The position numbers and the translations under genes were made by a program. A stretch of 64,000 bases of DNA from positions 186,001-250,000 of the forward strand of contig NZ_JAVALS010000003.1 in assembly GCF_030731045.1 (NCBI RefSeq). Direction: 5' to 3'. This document shows, in pieces, positions 44,718-54,223 of this stretch. This DNA is from Arthrobacter horti (GTDB taxonomy: Bacteria > Actinomycetota > Actinomycetes > Actinomycetales > Micrococcaceae). The notes under the pieces are model-generated. The model saw nothing but the letters and a program-made list of their open reading frames with translations. It did no database searches and was not told the DNA's origin. The first letter of the stretch is position 1. Every line of letters starts with the position of its first letter.

Positions 44718-44888
44718 ATGTACGCATGGATCTTCCGGCACCTGCCCGGCCCCCTCTGGCTGAAGATCATCCAGTCCCTGATCCTGGTGACTGCGGCGCT
44801 CTTCCTCATGGTCCAGTACCTCTTCCCGTGGATGGCCCATTTCACCTCCTTCACCGACTCGACGATTGGTTCGCAGCAGCACTCATGA
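44718..44888 (+). CDS. 56-residue membrane protein
   Basis: YAWIFRHLPGPLWLKIIQSL followed by ILVTAALFLMVQYLFPWM is a single membrane span. Its hydrophilic end is TSFTDSTIGSQQHS. It starts 5 bases after the sortase stop and its stop overlaps the next start (ATGA), so the three genes are coupled. It is probably an uncharacterised conserved Micrococcaceae protein and is too short for most gene finders. Confidence 0.75.
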   Translation: MYAWIFRHLPGPLWLKIIQSLILVTAALFLMVQYLFPWMAHFTSFTDSTIGSQQHS

Positions 44889-45523
44889 GCACTTCAATCC
44901 TGGTCATCGACAACTACGACAGCTTCGTCTACACGCTGGTGGGATACCTCCAGGAACTCGGCGCGGAGACCACGGTGGTCCGCAACGATGACGTCTCGCT
45001 TCAGGAGGCCATCGAACTCGCCTCCTCCCGCGACGGCGTGCTCGTTTCGCCGGGCCCCGGCAACCCCGCAGGGGCGGGCGTGTGCATCGACCTCATCACC
45101 TGGTGCGGCGAGAATGCCAAGCCCATGCTGGGCGTCTGCCTGGGCCACCAGGCCCTGGCTGAGGCTTACGGCGGGACCGTCTCCCATGCGCCGGAGCTCA
45201 TGCACGGCAAGACCTCCCAGGTGGAGCACGGTGACGACGGGCTCTTCACCGGTGTCCCGTCCCCGTTCACGGCCACCCGCTACCACTCGCTGGCCGCCGA
45301 GAACGACTCCATCCCACCCGTGCTGGAGGTGACGGCCCAGACCGCCAATGGCGTCATCATGGGGCTGCGGCACCGCACCGCGCCGCTCTGCGGTGTGCAG
45401 TTCCACCCCGAATCCGTCCTGACCGAGGGCGGCTACCAGATGCTGGGGAACTGGCTCGAGTCGGTGGGCCTCACGGGTGCCGCGGAGCGCGCCACGAGCC
45501 TGTCCCCGCTGATCAGGAAGTAA
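44885..45523 (+). CDS. glutamine amidotransferase (TrpG/PabA type)
   Basis: 212 residues, class I glutaminase: NYDSFVYTL, SPGPGNPAGAG, catalytic Cys in GVCLGHQALAEAYGG and His-Glu in VQFHPESV. It supplies ammonia to an anthranilate or aminodeoxychorismate synthase large subunit. No such partner lies nearby. In mycobacteria and relatives a TrpG2/PabA-like gene sits in this same place, upstream of the pkn cluster, so the exact pathway cannot be assigned from sequence. Confidence 0.92.
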   Translation: MSTSILVIDNYDSFVYTLVGYLQELGAETTVVRNDDVSLQEAIELASSRDGVLVSPGPGNPAGAGVCIDLITWCGENAKPMLGVCLGHQALAEAYGGTVSHAPELMHGKTSQVEHGDDGLFTGVPSPFTATRYHSLAAENDSIPPVLEVTAQTANGVIMGLRHRTAPLCGVQFHPESVLTEGGYQMLGNWLESVGLTGAAERATSLSPLIRK

Positions 45524-45544
45524 TCTTCTCCGCGGTGAGATGAC

Positions 45545-45575
45545 AGAAGCCCGGCTCCGAAGGAGCCGGGCTTCT
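45545..45575. terminator. bidirectional terminator between pabA-like and pknB
   Basis: 14-bp perfect stem AGAAGCCCGGCTCC / GGAGCCGGGCTTCT with a GAA loop and T-rich flank. Confidence 0.85.
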
Positions 45576-45589
45576 TCCGTCCTGGGCGC

Positions 45590-47467
45590 TCAGCCCTGGG
45601 AGTTCTTGTTCCCCGGGGGCGGGGAGGTGGTGGTGTCCGACGGCGTCGGTGTCGGGGTGGGTGTCGGCTTCTGCGTCACGGTCAGGGTCACGGTGCCACC
45701 CTGCTCGATGGAGCCCTTCGCCGCGACGCTCTGCGCCGTGACCTGGCCGGCCGGGAGGGTTGTGCTGTCTACGTAGTTCGGGACGGCCTGCAGGCCCAGA
45801 TCCTTCAGTGCGGCGGTCGCCTCGTCAAGGGTCTTCCCGAGCAGGGACGGGACCTCGACCCGGCCGTTGGACACGATGATCTCCACCTGGTCGTTGACTC
45901 CCACGGTCTGGCCCGGGGCCGGTTTGGTGGTGATCACGATGCCGGCAGGGACCGTGGAGCTGTAAGACAGAGTCGTCTTGATGATCGTGCTCAGCCCGAG
46001 ATCCCGTAGCCGGTCACGCACGGTGGCCTCGGTCTGGCCCACGAAATCCGTGGGCATCTGGAACGACGACGGGCCGTTGGAGACGAACAGTTTCACCGAA
46101 GAGTTGATCTGGACGCTCTGTCCACCCGGCGGATCGGTCTTGATCGCGGAGCCCTTCGGCACGGTGGGGTCGGCGACGAACTGCGACTTGGGCTGCAGAT
46201 GGGCGTCGTACAGCTTCTGCATGGCTTCGGAGGAGCTGAGGTTCGTCACCGACGGCACGGCCACCATCTCCGGTGGGATCGGCCGGGTGAGCCAGGCGTA
46301 CACGCCGAAGCCGGCGCCGGCCAGGATCATCAGCACGAAAATCCACACGGTCACCATCAGCCCGCGGCGGTGCCGTCGCTTGCGCTGCGCCTGCTGGACC
46401 TCGGGCAGGTTGCGGATCTCCGGCAGCAGGCCACGCAGCTGATCGTGTGTCAGGGTCAGCGGGCCGTCGTCGGGGACCCCGCTCAGCGTCTGGGTGGCCG
46501 GGGCGGACGGCTGTTCCGCGGCCACCGCCGGCAGCGCCTCGGTGGCCAGGGCGGCGGCCGCCGGCAGCGCGGCGTGGGCCGCCGTCGCGTCCGCATCGAC
46601 GTCGTGCACGGCGACACCGCCGCGCGCGGCACGCAGGGCGCGCCGGAACGCCGCCGCGTCCTGGAAACGGTCCTCGCGGCGCTTGCGCAGCGCCTTGGCG
46701 ACCACCGAGTCGAGGGCGCCGTCGATGTCAGGATTGAGCTTGCTGGGCGGGGACGCGATGCCCTGGACGTGCTGATAGGCCACCGAGACCGGGCTGTCTC
46801 CCTGGAAGGGGGGTTTGCCGGTCAGCAGTTCGTACAGCAGGCAGCCGGCCGAATAGAGGTCGCTGCGCGCGTCCACCTTCTCGCCGAGAGCCTGCTCCGG
46901 TGAGAGGTACTGGGCCGTGCCCACCACGGCCTGGGTCTGCGTCATGGTGGCGGAGGAATCCGTCACGGCCCGGGCGATGCCGAAGTCCATGACCTTCACG
47001 GCACCGGATTCGCCCACCACCATGACGTTGCCGGGTTTGATGTCCCGGTGCACGATGCCGGCCTTGTGGCTGTACTCCAGCGCGGCCAGGACTCCCAGGG
47101 TGTACTCGATGGCCTGGTCCACGGAGAGCGGGCCCTGCCTCAGCAGATCCCTCAGGGAATGGCCGTTCACCATCTCCATGACGATGTAGGGGGCACGGAC
47201 CCCGTCCTGGCCGTCTCCCTGCGACTCCTCACCGGAGTCGTACACAGCGACGATGGAGACGTGGTTGAGCCCCGCGACGGCCTGAGCCTCACGGCGGAAA
47301 CGGGCCAGGAACTGCGGGTCCCGGGCCAGATCGGCGCGCAGGACCTTCACGGCGACGTCCCGGCCCAGGCGCAGGTCTGTACCCCGGTACACGTCGGCCA
47401 TGCCGCCGCGACCGATCAGATCGCCGAGTTGGTAGCGCCCATTGAGGACGCGGGTGCCGGTGGCCAG
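45590..47467 (-). CDS. pknB: Ser/Thr protein kinase PknB with PASTA domains
   Basis: Kinase domain with G-loop GRGGMADVYRG, Lys in VAVKVL, catalytic HRDIKPGNV and DFG. A TM segment (GLMVTVWIFVLMILAGAGFG) and three or four PASTA repeats follow, then a Pro/Thr tail (TPTPTPTPSDT). The first standard start (ATG 47401) falls inside the G-loop and would remove the essential GRGG. The reading frame stays open back to the pknA stop (TAG at 47510-47512), with no ATG, GTG or TTG. CTG at 47467 lies six bases after GAGGAG and gives the natural N-terminus (ATGTRVLNGRYQLGDLIGRGG), so a rare CTG (or ATT at 47473) start is proposed. It regulates wall synthesis and division. Confidence 0.85.
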   Translation of the reverse strand: MATGTRVLNGRYQLGDLIGRGGMADVYRGTDLRLGRDVAVKVLRADLARDPQFLARFRREAQAVAGLNHVSIVAVYDSGEESQGDGQDGVRAPYIVMEMVNGHSLRDLLRQGPLSVDQAIEYTLGVLAALEYSHKAGIVHRDIKPGNVMVVGESGAVKVMDFGIARAVTDSSATMTQTQAVVGTAQYLSPEQALGEKVDARSDLYSAGCLLYELLTGKPPFQGDSPVSVAYQHVQGIASPPSKLNPDIDGALDSVVAKALRKRREDRFQDAAAFRRALRAARGGVAVHDVDADATAAHAALPAAAALATEALPAVAAEQPSAPATQTLSGVPDDGPLTLTHDQLRGLLPEIRNLPEVQQAQRKRRHRRGLMVTVWIFVLMILAGAGFGVYAWLTRPIPPEMVAVPSVTNLSSSEAMQKLYDAHLQPKSQFVADPTVPKGSAIKTDPPGGQSVQINSSVKLFVSNGPSSFQMPTDFVGQTEATVRDRLRDLGLSTIIKTTLSYSSTVPAGIVITTKPAPGQTVGVNDQVEIIVSNGRVEVPSLLGKTLDEATAALKDLGLQAVPNYVDSTTLPAGQVTAQSVAAKGSIEQGGTVTLTVTQKPTPTPTPTPSDTTTSPPPGNKNSQG

Positions 47468-47509
47468 GTCAATCTCCTCGCTCTGTTTCGTCAGGAAGGC
47501 GCGGATACG

Positions 47510-49213
47510 CTACTTGCTGGGGGTGGGGACGGGCTGGGTCTGAGTCGGCTGAGCGCTCGGAGTCGCACTCGGCTGCTCCGGCGCCGTGATCGTGTAGCTC
47601 ACCTTCGACCCTGCGGGGACCTGCGCGCCCGCAGCCGGGTTCATGAAGGTGAGGCTGCCGGACCGGGCCGAGCCCTGGGTCGGTTCGGGAACCAGCCCCG
47701 CCGCCGTGAGCGCCGCCTGGACCTGCGCATCCGTGACCGAACCGCTGGGTCCGGGCGGGATGGAGGGCACGTTGACCGGTGCGGGGCCTTTGGAGGCGGT
47801 CACCGTGATCAGGCTGCCCTTCTCGACCACGCCGGTGGGGCTGACTCCGGTGACCTGACCGGCGGGCTTGTCCGAGGCGACGTTGTCGACGCTGACCTGC
47901 AGGCCGAGGCGTTCCAGGGCCGTCTGGACCTCGTCCACAGGGCGGCCCACGTAGTCGGCGAGATTGATGGCGACCGTGGACGGAGTCGCGCTGGGGGTCT
48001 CGCTCTGCGTGGTCTGCGTGACCGACGGCGGCGCCGACGACGTCTGCTGGGTGGCTCCTCCGAACAGGCCCATCGCGTTGAGCCAGAATCCGAGAAGTGC
48101 CAGGACCAGCAGCACCACCAGGGCGACGATCGGCCAGACCCACGGGCTGCGCTGCTTACGGCGCGGTTCCGGCGTGGGCTCCTGGTAGTCCTCCTCGTCC
48201 TGCGTCAGCCAGCTGTGTTCCGCGGCGATCTCCGCTGCGGGGACCACCGGCATGGCCGAGGTGGCCGGCGTCGTGCGCGACTGCGGAACCACAGTGGTGG
48301 CCGCCGTCTGCTGGACGTCCACCGGTGCCGTGATGGGGCCCGTGCTCTGTTCGAAGAGCAACATGCCGGGGACCGCCCGGTGTGCCGTGGAGATGTCGCC
48401 CCGGCGGATGGCCTCGGCGGCCTCGGACAGCTTGACGGCGTTCGCCGGGCGGTTGGCGGGGTCCTTGGCCAGCATGGACATCAGGAGCGCGCGGATCGGG
48501 GTGGCCAGGGAATCCGGCAGCGGCGGCGGTGCATCGTTGACCTGGGCCAGGGCGATCGCGATCTGTGACTCCCCGGAGAACGGGCGGTGCCCCGTGAGGC
48601 ACTCGTAGCCGATGATGCCCAGTGAGTAGATGTCGCTGGATCCGGTGGCGGTCTGTCCGGTGGCCTGTTCCGGTGCGAGGTACTGGGCCGTTCCCATGAC
48701 CTGGCCGGTCTGGGTCAGCGGCACCTGATCGGCCAGGCGTGCGATGCCGAAGTCGGTGATCTTCACCTGCCGTTCCGGCGTGATGAGCAGGTTGCCCGGC
48801 TTCACGTCGCGGTGCACCAGGCCCTTCTCATGCGCGACGGCGAGGGCCCGGGCGGTCTGGGCGATGATGTTGAGCGTCAGATCCGGCGTGAGGACGTGCT
48901 CACGCTCGATGATGGTGGAGAGCGGCTCTCCGGGGACCAGCTCCATGACGAGATACGCCGAGCCGGCCTCCTCGCCGTAGTCGAAGACGTTGGCGATGCC
49001 CTCGTGGTTCAGCAGCGCCGTGTGCCGTGCCTCATTGCGGAAGCGCTCCAGGAAGCCGGGGTCCCCGGTGTACTCCTCCTTGAGGATCTTGATGGCGACC
49101 GTGCGGCCCAGGACCTGGTCCTGCGCACTCCAGACCTCGCCCATGCCGCCGATCGCAATGCGCGTGGTCAGACGGTACCTCCCGCCGAGAGTGATTCCAG
49201 ACGTGGGCCTCAC
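47510..49213 (-). CDS. pknA: Ser/Thr protein kinase PknA with PASTA domains
   Basis: 567 residues. Kinase domain: G-loop AIGGMGEVW, VAIKIL, HRDVKPGNL and TDFGIARLA. A juxtamembrane and low-complexity region (~310-370) precedes a membrane segment (WVWPIVALVVLLVLALLGFW). Two PASTA repeats follow. GTG start overlaps the pbpA stop (GTGA). The kinase partner of PknB in control of the divisome and peptidoglycan. PASTA repeats in PknA are common in Micrococcaceae and absent in mycobacterial PknA. Confidence 0.94.
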   Translation of the reverse strand: MRPTSGITLGGRYRLTTRIAIGGMGEVWSAQDQVLGRTVAIKILKEEYTGDPGFLERFRNEARHTALLNHEGIANVFDYGEEAGSAYLVMELVPGEPLSTIIEREHVLTPDLTLNIIAQTARALAVAHEKGLVHRDVKPGNLLITPERQVKITDFGIARLADQVPLTQTGQVMGTAQYLAPEQATGQTATGSSDIYSLGIIGYECLTGHRPFSGESQIAIALAQVNDAPPPLPDSLATPIRALLMSMLAKDPANRPANAVKLSEAAEAIRRGDISTAHRAVPGMLLFEQSTGPITAPVDVQQTAATTVVPQSRTTPATSAMPVVPAAEIAAEHSWLTQDEEDYQEPTPEPRRKQRSPWVWPIVALVVLLVLALLGFWLNAMGLFGGATQQTSSAPPSVTQTTQSETPSATPSTVAINLADYVGRPVDEVQTALERLGLQVSVDNVASDKPAGQVTGVSPTGVVEKGSLITVTASKGPAPVNVPSIPPGPSGSVTDAQVQAALTAAGLVPEPTQGSARSGSLTFMNPAAGAQVPAGSKVSYTITAPEQPSATPSAQPTQTQPVPTPSK

Positions 49214-50670
49214 TTGTTCAACACCGCCTCAAAGAGTTTTTTCGCGTTTGGACTGGTCAATTGTGCCCCGGTGGCCACGTCGACGCCGTGGATCGCGATC
49301 GTGACGACCACTTGGGGATTGTCCGCCGGGGCGAACCCGGTGAACCAGGAGTTGTTCAGGCCGTTCCCAAGCTCGGCCGTGCCGGTCTTGGCGGCGACCT
49401 TGACGCCGGGGACCGCCGCACCGGCGGCGAGACCGTTGTCCACCACGCCCACCATCCAGTCATTGATCTGCTGGGCCACAGCCGGGGTGGTGGCGGTCCG
49501 CAGGGCCTCGGGCTGGTATTCGGTGATCACCCGGAGATCGGGCGCCCGGAGCGTCTTGACGAGTTCCGGCTTCATCTGGACGCCGCCGTTGGCGATGGCG
49601 CTGGTGAGCATGGAGATCTGCAGCGGCGTGACCAGCACGTCGAATTGCCCGATGGCCGACTGCGCCAGCTGCGGCTGGTTCAGGCCGGTGGGGAACTTGC
49701 CCTTCCCATAGTCGAGGTGGAGCTGATCCCCGGGATCCTGCCCAATGCCGAAGGCTTTGGCCTTGTCCGCGATCTTGTTCTCGCCGAGATCCAGGGCGAT
49801 GCCGGCGAACGGAGTGTTGCAGGAGTTCGCCAGGGCGAAGGCGAAGCTGGCCTGGGTCTGTGTGTAGCACTGGCCGCCGGCGTAGTTCGGCAGCTTGTAG
49901 TCGATGCCGGGGAAGGACATCTGCGCCGGGTTCGGCAGCACCGAGTCCTTGTTGTACTTCCCGGACTCCAGCGCCGCGGCGGTGTCCACGAGCTTGAACA
50001 CCGAGCCCGGGGACAGCAGTGCACCCGTGGGTCCGGAGACGTTCTGGTACAGGTTGATGCCCTGTGTCCCGTCCAGCTGGGCCTTGGCGGCCGCTGCCGC
50101 GCTCCGGTCCAGGGTGGCCACGGTGTTCGGGTCATAGGACGGCTTGGAGACCATGGCGAGGATGGCACCGGTCTTGGGGTTCTGCACCACGATGTAGCCC
50201 TGGACGCCGTCCGGGATCAGGCCGTAGGCCAGCTTCTGGATCTTGGGGTCCAGGGTGGTCTCCACATTGGCGCCCTGGGGCTGCTTGCCCAGGAAGAGCT
50301 GCCGGACACGGTCCAGGAACTGCTGATCAGACGCTCCCGTGAGCTCGCTGTTCATGCTCCGCTCCATGCCGGTGGAGCCCTGCGAACCATTGGTGGAGTA
50401 GTACCCCGTGATGCCGGCGTAGACGGCGCCGTCCGGGTAGCTGCGCTTGGACTTGCAGGCCTCATTGCCGGCGACCGACTCCGCGATGGGCTGGCCGCCG
50501 GCCAGGATGGTGCCGCGGTCGTTGCACAGGCTGCGGGTCAGGGCCAGCGTGTTGAGGGGATTGGTGTTCAGATCCCTGGCACCGATCACCTGGATGTAGC
50601 TGACGGCGCCGAAGAGGAGGGCGAAGAGGACCACGGTGGCGATCCATGCGTTGCGGATGGCTTGATTCAC
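49210..50670 (-). CDS. pbpA: penicillin-binding protein A (class B transpeptidase)
   Basis: 486 residues. Short cytoplasmic N-terminus, membrane anchor (ATVVLFALLFGAVSYIQVIG), then a transpeptidase domain with SVFK (Ser of SxxK about residue 222), SCN (ANSCNTPF) and KTGTAE. The family works with the SEDS protein encoded next to it in the divisome/elongasome. The GTG start follows GGAGGTGA in the end of the rodA/ftsW gene. Confidence 0.94.
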   Translation of the reverse strand: MNQAIRNAWIATVVLFALLFGAVSYIQVIGARDLNTNPLNTLALTRSLCNDRGTILAGGQPIAESVAGNEACKSKRSYPDGAVYAGITGYYSTNGSQGSTGMERSMNSELTGASDQQFLDRVRQLFLGKQPQGANVETTLDPKIQKLAYGLIPDGVQGYIVVQNPKTGAILAMVSKPSYDPNTVATLDRSAAAAAKAQLDGTQGINLYQNVSGPTGALLSPGSVFKLVDTAAALESGKYNKDSVLPNPAQMSFPGIDYKLPNYAGGQCYTQTQASFAFALANSCNTPFAGIALDLGENKIADKAKAFGIGQDPGDQLHLDYGKGKFPTGLNQPQLAQSAIGQFDVLVTPLQISMLTSAIANGGVQMKPELVKTLRAPDLRVITEYQPEALRTATTPAVAQQINDWMVGVVDNGLAAGAAVPGVKVAAKTGTAELGNGLNNSWFTGFAPADNPQVVVTIAIHGVDVATGAQLTSPNAKKLFEAVLNK

Positions 50671-52107
50671 TCAGCTCACCTCCTGGGTGACGTGGGTGTC
50701 CCTGATCGGAGCGGTGTCTCCGGACGGCGGTGCGGACGCGCCGGCCGAATCGTCATCCCCATGGTGCAGGGGGCTCGTGTCCACCGGTCCGCGGGCGGTG
50801 TTGGAGATCATCAGCAGCAGACCGACCACGATCCAGTTGGCCAGCAGCGAGGAGCCGCCGGCAGCCAGGAACGGGGTGGTCAGGCCCGTGAGCGGGATCA
50901 GGCGGGTCACGCCGCCGATCACCACGAAGCACTGCACGGCCATGACGAAGGAGAGCCCCACGCCCATCAGCTTGCCGAAGGAATCGCGGGCGCCGAGAGC
51001 CGCCCGGAAACCACGGGTGATGAGCAGAAGGTAGAGCAGGATCATGCCGGCCAGGCCGATCAAGCCGAGTTCCTCGCCGAAGGAGGCGATGATCATGTCG
51101 CTGTTGGCATACGGCACCAGATACGGCTGTCCCTGGCCGAGGCCGGTGCCGAAGATACCGCCGTCCGCCATGCCGAAGAGGCCGTTGACGATCTGGCTGC
51201 TTCCTCCAGGATCTCGGTTGTAGATCACGGGGTCGAACGCGTCGTACCAGCTCTCCATGCGGAACTTCACATGGGTGAAGAGCTGGGCCGCCACCGTTCC
51301 GGCGACGGCGATGAGGATCAGCCCGATGACCACCCAGCTGACGCGTCCCGTGGCCACGTAGATCATGACCATGAAGAGGCTGAAGAACATGAACGAGGTG
51401 CCCATGTCCCGCTGGAGCACCAGGATGCCGATGCTGACGGCCCACGCCGCCAGCATGGGGCCCATGTCCCGGAAGCGGGGCAGCTGCAGCGGACCGATCT
51501 TGCGGCCGGCCAGCAGGATGAGGTCCCGGTTCACGGAAAGATACCCTGCGAAGAATATGGCCAGGGTGATCTTGGCGATCTCCGCGGGCTGGAAGGTGAA
51601 GGGGCCGATCTGGATCCACAACTGGGCGCCGTTGATGTCGCCGGCGGTCAGGCCGGGGACCATTGGAAGCACCAGCAGCACGGCGCTGACGGCCAGCGAG
51701 ATGTAGGTGAATCCGCGCAGCCGCCGGTGATCCCTGAGCACCCAGATCAGGACGATGGTGCAGGCCACGGCGATCAGCGTCCAGCGGAGCTGGTTATCCC
51801 CGGCCGTGCCCTTGGAACCGTCCAAGCGGTGGATCATGGCCAGACCGAGACCATTGAGGGCCACGGCCACCGGAAGTATAAACGGATCGGCATATTGAGC
51901 CCTGATCCGCAGCGTTATATGCATCGCGAGGGATGCGACGGCCAGGAGGCTCGACTGGAACCAGAAGGACCCGTTGAGCGAGCCGGGGTTGTTGACGCTG
52001 GACAGCACGCTGGCGCCGATCCCGACCAGGAGTGCCAGGACGAGCAGGACCAGCTCGATGTTGCGGCGCGGCTTGACCACCACGGAGTCGGTGAGGGCTG
52101 TACTCAT
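50671..52107 (-). CDS. rodA: SEDS glycosyltransferase (RodA/FtsW family)
   Basis: 478 residues and ten or more membrane segments. Typical motifs are ITLAIFFAGYLSVNRDLIL, LVLQRDMGTSFMFF (the conserved QxDxG) and SFGEELGLIGLAGMIL. The SEDS enzyme polymerises lipid II with the class B PBP next to it. The ATG at 52107 overlaps the pstP stop (ATGA). An upstream in-frame stretch is Pro/Arg-rich shadow. The gene is commonly annotated rodA in this cluster; a true FtsW role cannot be separated by sequence alone. Confidence 0.93.
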   Translation of the reverse strand: MSTALTDSVVVKPRRNIELVLLVLALLVGIGASVLSSVNNPGSLNGSFWFQSSLLAVASLAMHITLRIRAQYADPFILPVAVALNGLGLAMIHRLDGSKGTAGDNQLRWTLIAVACTIVLIWVLRDHRRLRGFTYISLAVSAVLLVLPMVPGLTAGDINGAQLWIQIGPFTFQPAEIAKITLAIFFAGYLSVNRDLILLAGRKIGPLQLPRFRDMGPMLAAWAVSIGILVLQRDMGTSFMFFSLFMVMIYVATGRVSWVVIGLILIAVAGTVAAQLFTHVKFRMESWYDAFDPVIYNRDPGGSSQIVNGLFGMADGGIFGTGLGQGQPYLVPYANSDMIIASFGEELGLIGLAGMILLYLLLITRGFRAALGARDSFGKLMGVGLSFVMAVQCFVVIGGVTRLIPLTGLTTPFLAAGGSSLLANWIVVGLLLMISNTARGPVDTSPLHHGDDDSAGASAPPSGDTAPIRDTHVTQEVS

Positions 52108-53729
52108 CCGGCACCTCCACAGGCGTTGGCGGGGGATCCCGACGGGGATGGGGTGGGTCTGGCGGTGGGCGTGGCGGTGGCCCCTCCAGACGCCGAGGGC
52201 CTGGCCGTCGGGCTGCCACTCGGGCCGGGGCATCCGCGTTCGTCGAAGTTGAGATCCAGCGTCAGGCTCTTGACGATCTGTTCCGCATCGGAGAGATCAT
52301 TGGCCGCGATGGTCTCATGGACCCGCTGCTGGGAGAACGGGGGCAGACTGCTGACCTGGAGGTCCGTGATGGAGTGGACGGTGGAGAGCTTGATGGGCCC
52401 GAGCTGCTGAGACACCCCGTTGTAGATGGCCACTCGCCCGTCCGCCTCTCCCACGTAGTAGCGGGTCTGCGTCCACGCGTATCCGAACCACACGCCCAGA
52501 ACGACGATGGCGACGAGGAGGCCTGCCACCACCCAGCGGAACCAGTGCCTGCGCCGGCGCCCCTGGGTGACCGCGTCCTGGGGAAGCTCGATGTCCTCGC
52601 GTTCCTGGCGGTGGGTCAGGATGGAGGCCGCCCGCCGGGCGACGGCACGGCCCGCGATGTTCGGGACCTTCCCCGTCTCCAGGGCCAGGGCGGCGGCGCC
52701 CACCAGTTCGTGGGGGCGGCTCTCCAGCTCCAGGCGCAGGACCTCGGCCGTGAGGTGCGCGCCCAGATTGGGATCCGTCCGTGTGTCGTCCGCCGCCGGC
52801 GGGGCGAGGAGCACGGTGCTGGTGGTCAGCCCTGTGGACGGGGGGTCCGCCGGGGTCTTCCCATCTTCATCCTCCTGCTTGGAGGGCTCCCCGGCCGCGT
52901 CAGCGGGCGCCGCGGCTTCCGCCGCTGCGGGCGGCACGACGGCGGTGGCCCCGCCGTCGTCGTCGGGCACCAGGTCCAGGACGATCACGGTGACGTTGTC
53001 CGGGGCTCCCGCGGCGAGCGTCAGCTCGACGAGCTGGTCGGCGGCGCGGGCCACCGAGGCGGTCCCGCGGATCACGGCCTCCACCATGTGGTGCGGGACG
53101 TAGTTCAGGCCATCCGAGCAGAGCAGCCAGCGGTCGCCCTCGCGGATGTCCACGGTGCTCAGATCCAGCTCGGGACTCGCGTCCACATCGCCCAGGACGC
53201 GCATCAGCACGTTCTTGTGCGGGTGGGTCTCCGCCTCCTCAGGGCGGAGCCGGCCCTCATCCACCAGGCGCTGAACGAAGGTGTGGTCCACGCTGAGCTG
53301 TTCGAACTTGCCGTCGCGGAGACGGTAGGCGCGGGAATCGCCGATGTGGGCGAAGTGCAGCTCGCCCTCGGACAGCAGCAGTGCGGTGACGGTGGTGCCC
53401 ATGCCGGCCAGCAGAGGGTCCACGTGCACCAATTGGGACAGGATCGAATTGGCCGTCTGGATCTCGTCGGCCAGGACGGTGCCCGCGTCGCCGTCGTAGT
53501 CGTCGTGATCCAGGTGGATCAGATCCAGGACGGTGGACGCGGAGGCGACATTGCCGCCCGCGTGGCCGCCCATGCCGTCGGCGACGACGGCGAGGTGCCG
53601 GCCCGCGTACGCCGAATCATCGTTCTTGGCGCGCATCAGGCCCACATCGGAGCGGGCCGCATAGCGCATGACCAGCTCAGGCGTGGAGGGTTCCGGCGCC
53701 GGGGCTGGCGTCTTCTTGTCGGATGCCAA
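52104..53729 (-). CDS. pstP: PP2C-type Ser/Thr phosphatase
   Basis: 541 residues. The PP2C domain (~18-255) carries the metal motifs: RSDVGLMRAKNDDSAY, VVADGMGGHAGG, HIGDSRAYRLRDG and CSDGLNYV, with GAPDNVTVIVLD closing it. A long Ala/Pro-rich linker, a membrane segment (~400-422: WFRWVVAGLLVAIVVLGVWF) and an extracellular tail follow. It removes phosphates placed by PknA/PknB. A TTG start is used, two bases after the fhaB stop. Confidence 0.93.
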   Translation of the reverse strand: MASDKKTPAPAPEPSTPELVMRYAARSDVGLMRAKNDDSAYAGRHLAVVADGMGGHAGGNVASASTVLDLIHLDHDDYDGDAGTVLADEIQTANSILSQLVHVDPLLAGMGTTVTALLLSEGELHFAHIGDSRAYRLRDGKFEQLSVDHTFVQRLVDEGRLRPEEAETHPHKNVLMRVLGDVDASPELDLSTVDIREGDRWLLCSDGLNYVPHHMVEAVIRGTASVARAADQLVELTLAAGAPDNVTVIVLDLVPDDDGGATAVVPPAAAEAAAPADAAGEPSKQEDEDGKTPADPPSTGLTTSTVLLAPPAADDTRTDPNLGAHLTAEVLRLELESRPHELVGAAALALETGKVPNIAGRAVARRAASILTHRQEREDIELPQDAVTQGRRRRHWFRWVVAGLLVAIVVLGVWFGYAWTQTRYYVGEADGRVAIYNGVSQQLGPIKLSTVHSITDLQVSSLPPFSQQRVHETIAANDLSDAEQIVKSLTLDLNFDERGCPGPSGSPTARPSASGGATATPTARPTPSPSGSPANACGGAG

Positions 53730-53731
53730 GG

Positions 53732-54223
53732 TCAGGGCCTCAACTCGATGACCGTCTTGCCGATCCGGATCGGGACTCCGAGCTCCACCGGAAGGGCGCG
53801 GGTGAGCTGCTGGTCACCCAGATACGTGCCGTTGGTGGATCCGAGGTCCTCGATGAACCAGCGGCTGCCCTGCGGGAACAGGCGGGCGTGACGTCCCGAG
53901 GCGTAGTCGTCCTCCAGGACCAGGGTGGCCTCCTGGGCGCGGCCCAGCAGGACGGGGCTCGCGGCGAGCTCCACCTGGGTTCCGGCCAACGGTCCTTCCG
54001 TGACCATCAGGAGCCGGGCGTGCTGCTTGGGAGCCGGGGGCTGCGCCTGGGCCAGTTCCGGATGCTTGCGCAGCTGGCGTGCGGTGGGGGCTCCGGTCTT
54101 GGCCGTTCCGCCGATCATGAGGTCCCTGCGCATGGCGGCCACGATGCTGAAAATCAGGACCCAGATCAGCAGCAGGAATCCGAAGCGGAGCGCGGTGACC
54201 GTCAGGTCGCTGAGTTCACTCAT
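53732..54223 (-). CDS. fhaB: FHA-domain protein FhaB
   Basis: 163 residues. One membrane segment near the N-terminus (ALRFGFLLLIWVLIFSIVAA), then an FHA domain (~75-160) with LLGRAQE, DDYASGRHARL and DLGSTNGTYL. FHA domains bind phosphothreonine, and the family (FipA-partnered) links kinase activity to cell-wall synthesis. It overlaps fhaA (ATGA). Confidence 0.93.
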   Translation of the reverse strand: MSELSDLTVTALRFGFLLLIWVLIFSIVAAMRRDLMIGGTAKTGAPTARQLRKHPELAQAQPPAPKQHARLLMVTEGPLAGTQVELAASPVLLGRAQEATLVLEDDYASGRHARLFPQGSRWFIEDLGSTNGTYLGDQQLTRALPVELGVPIRIGKTVIELRP

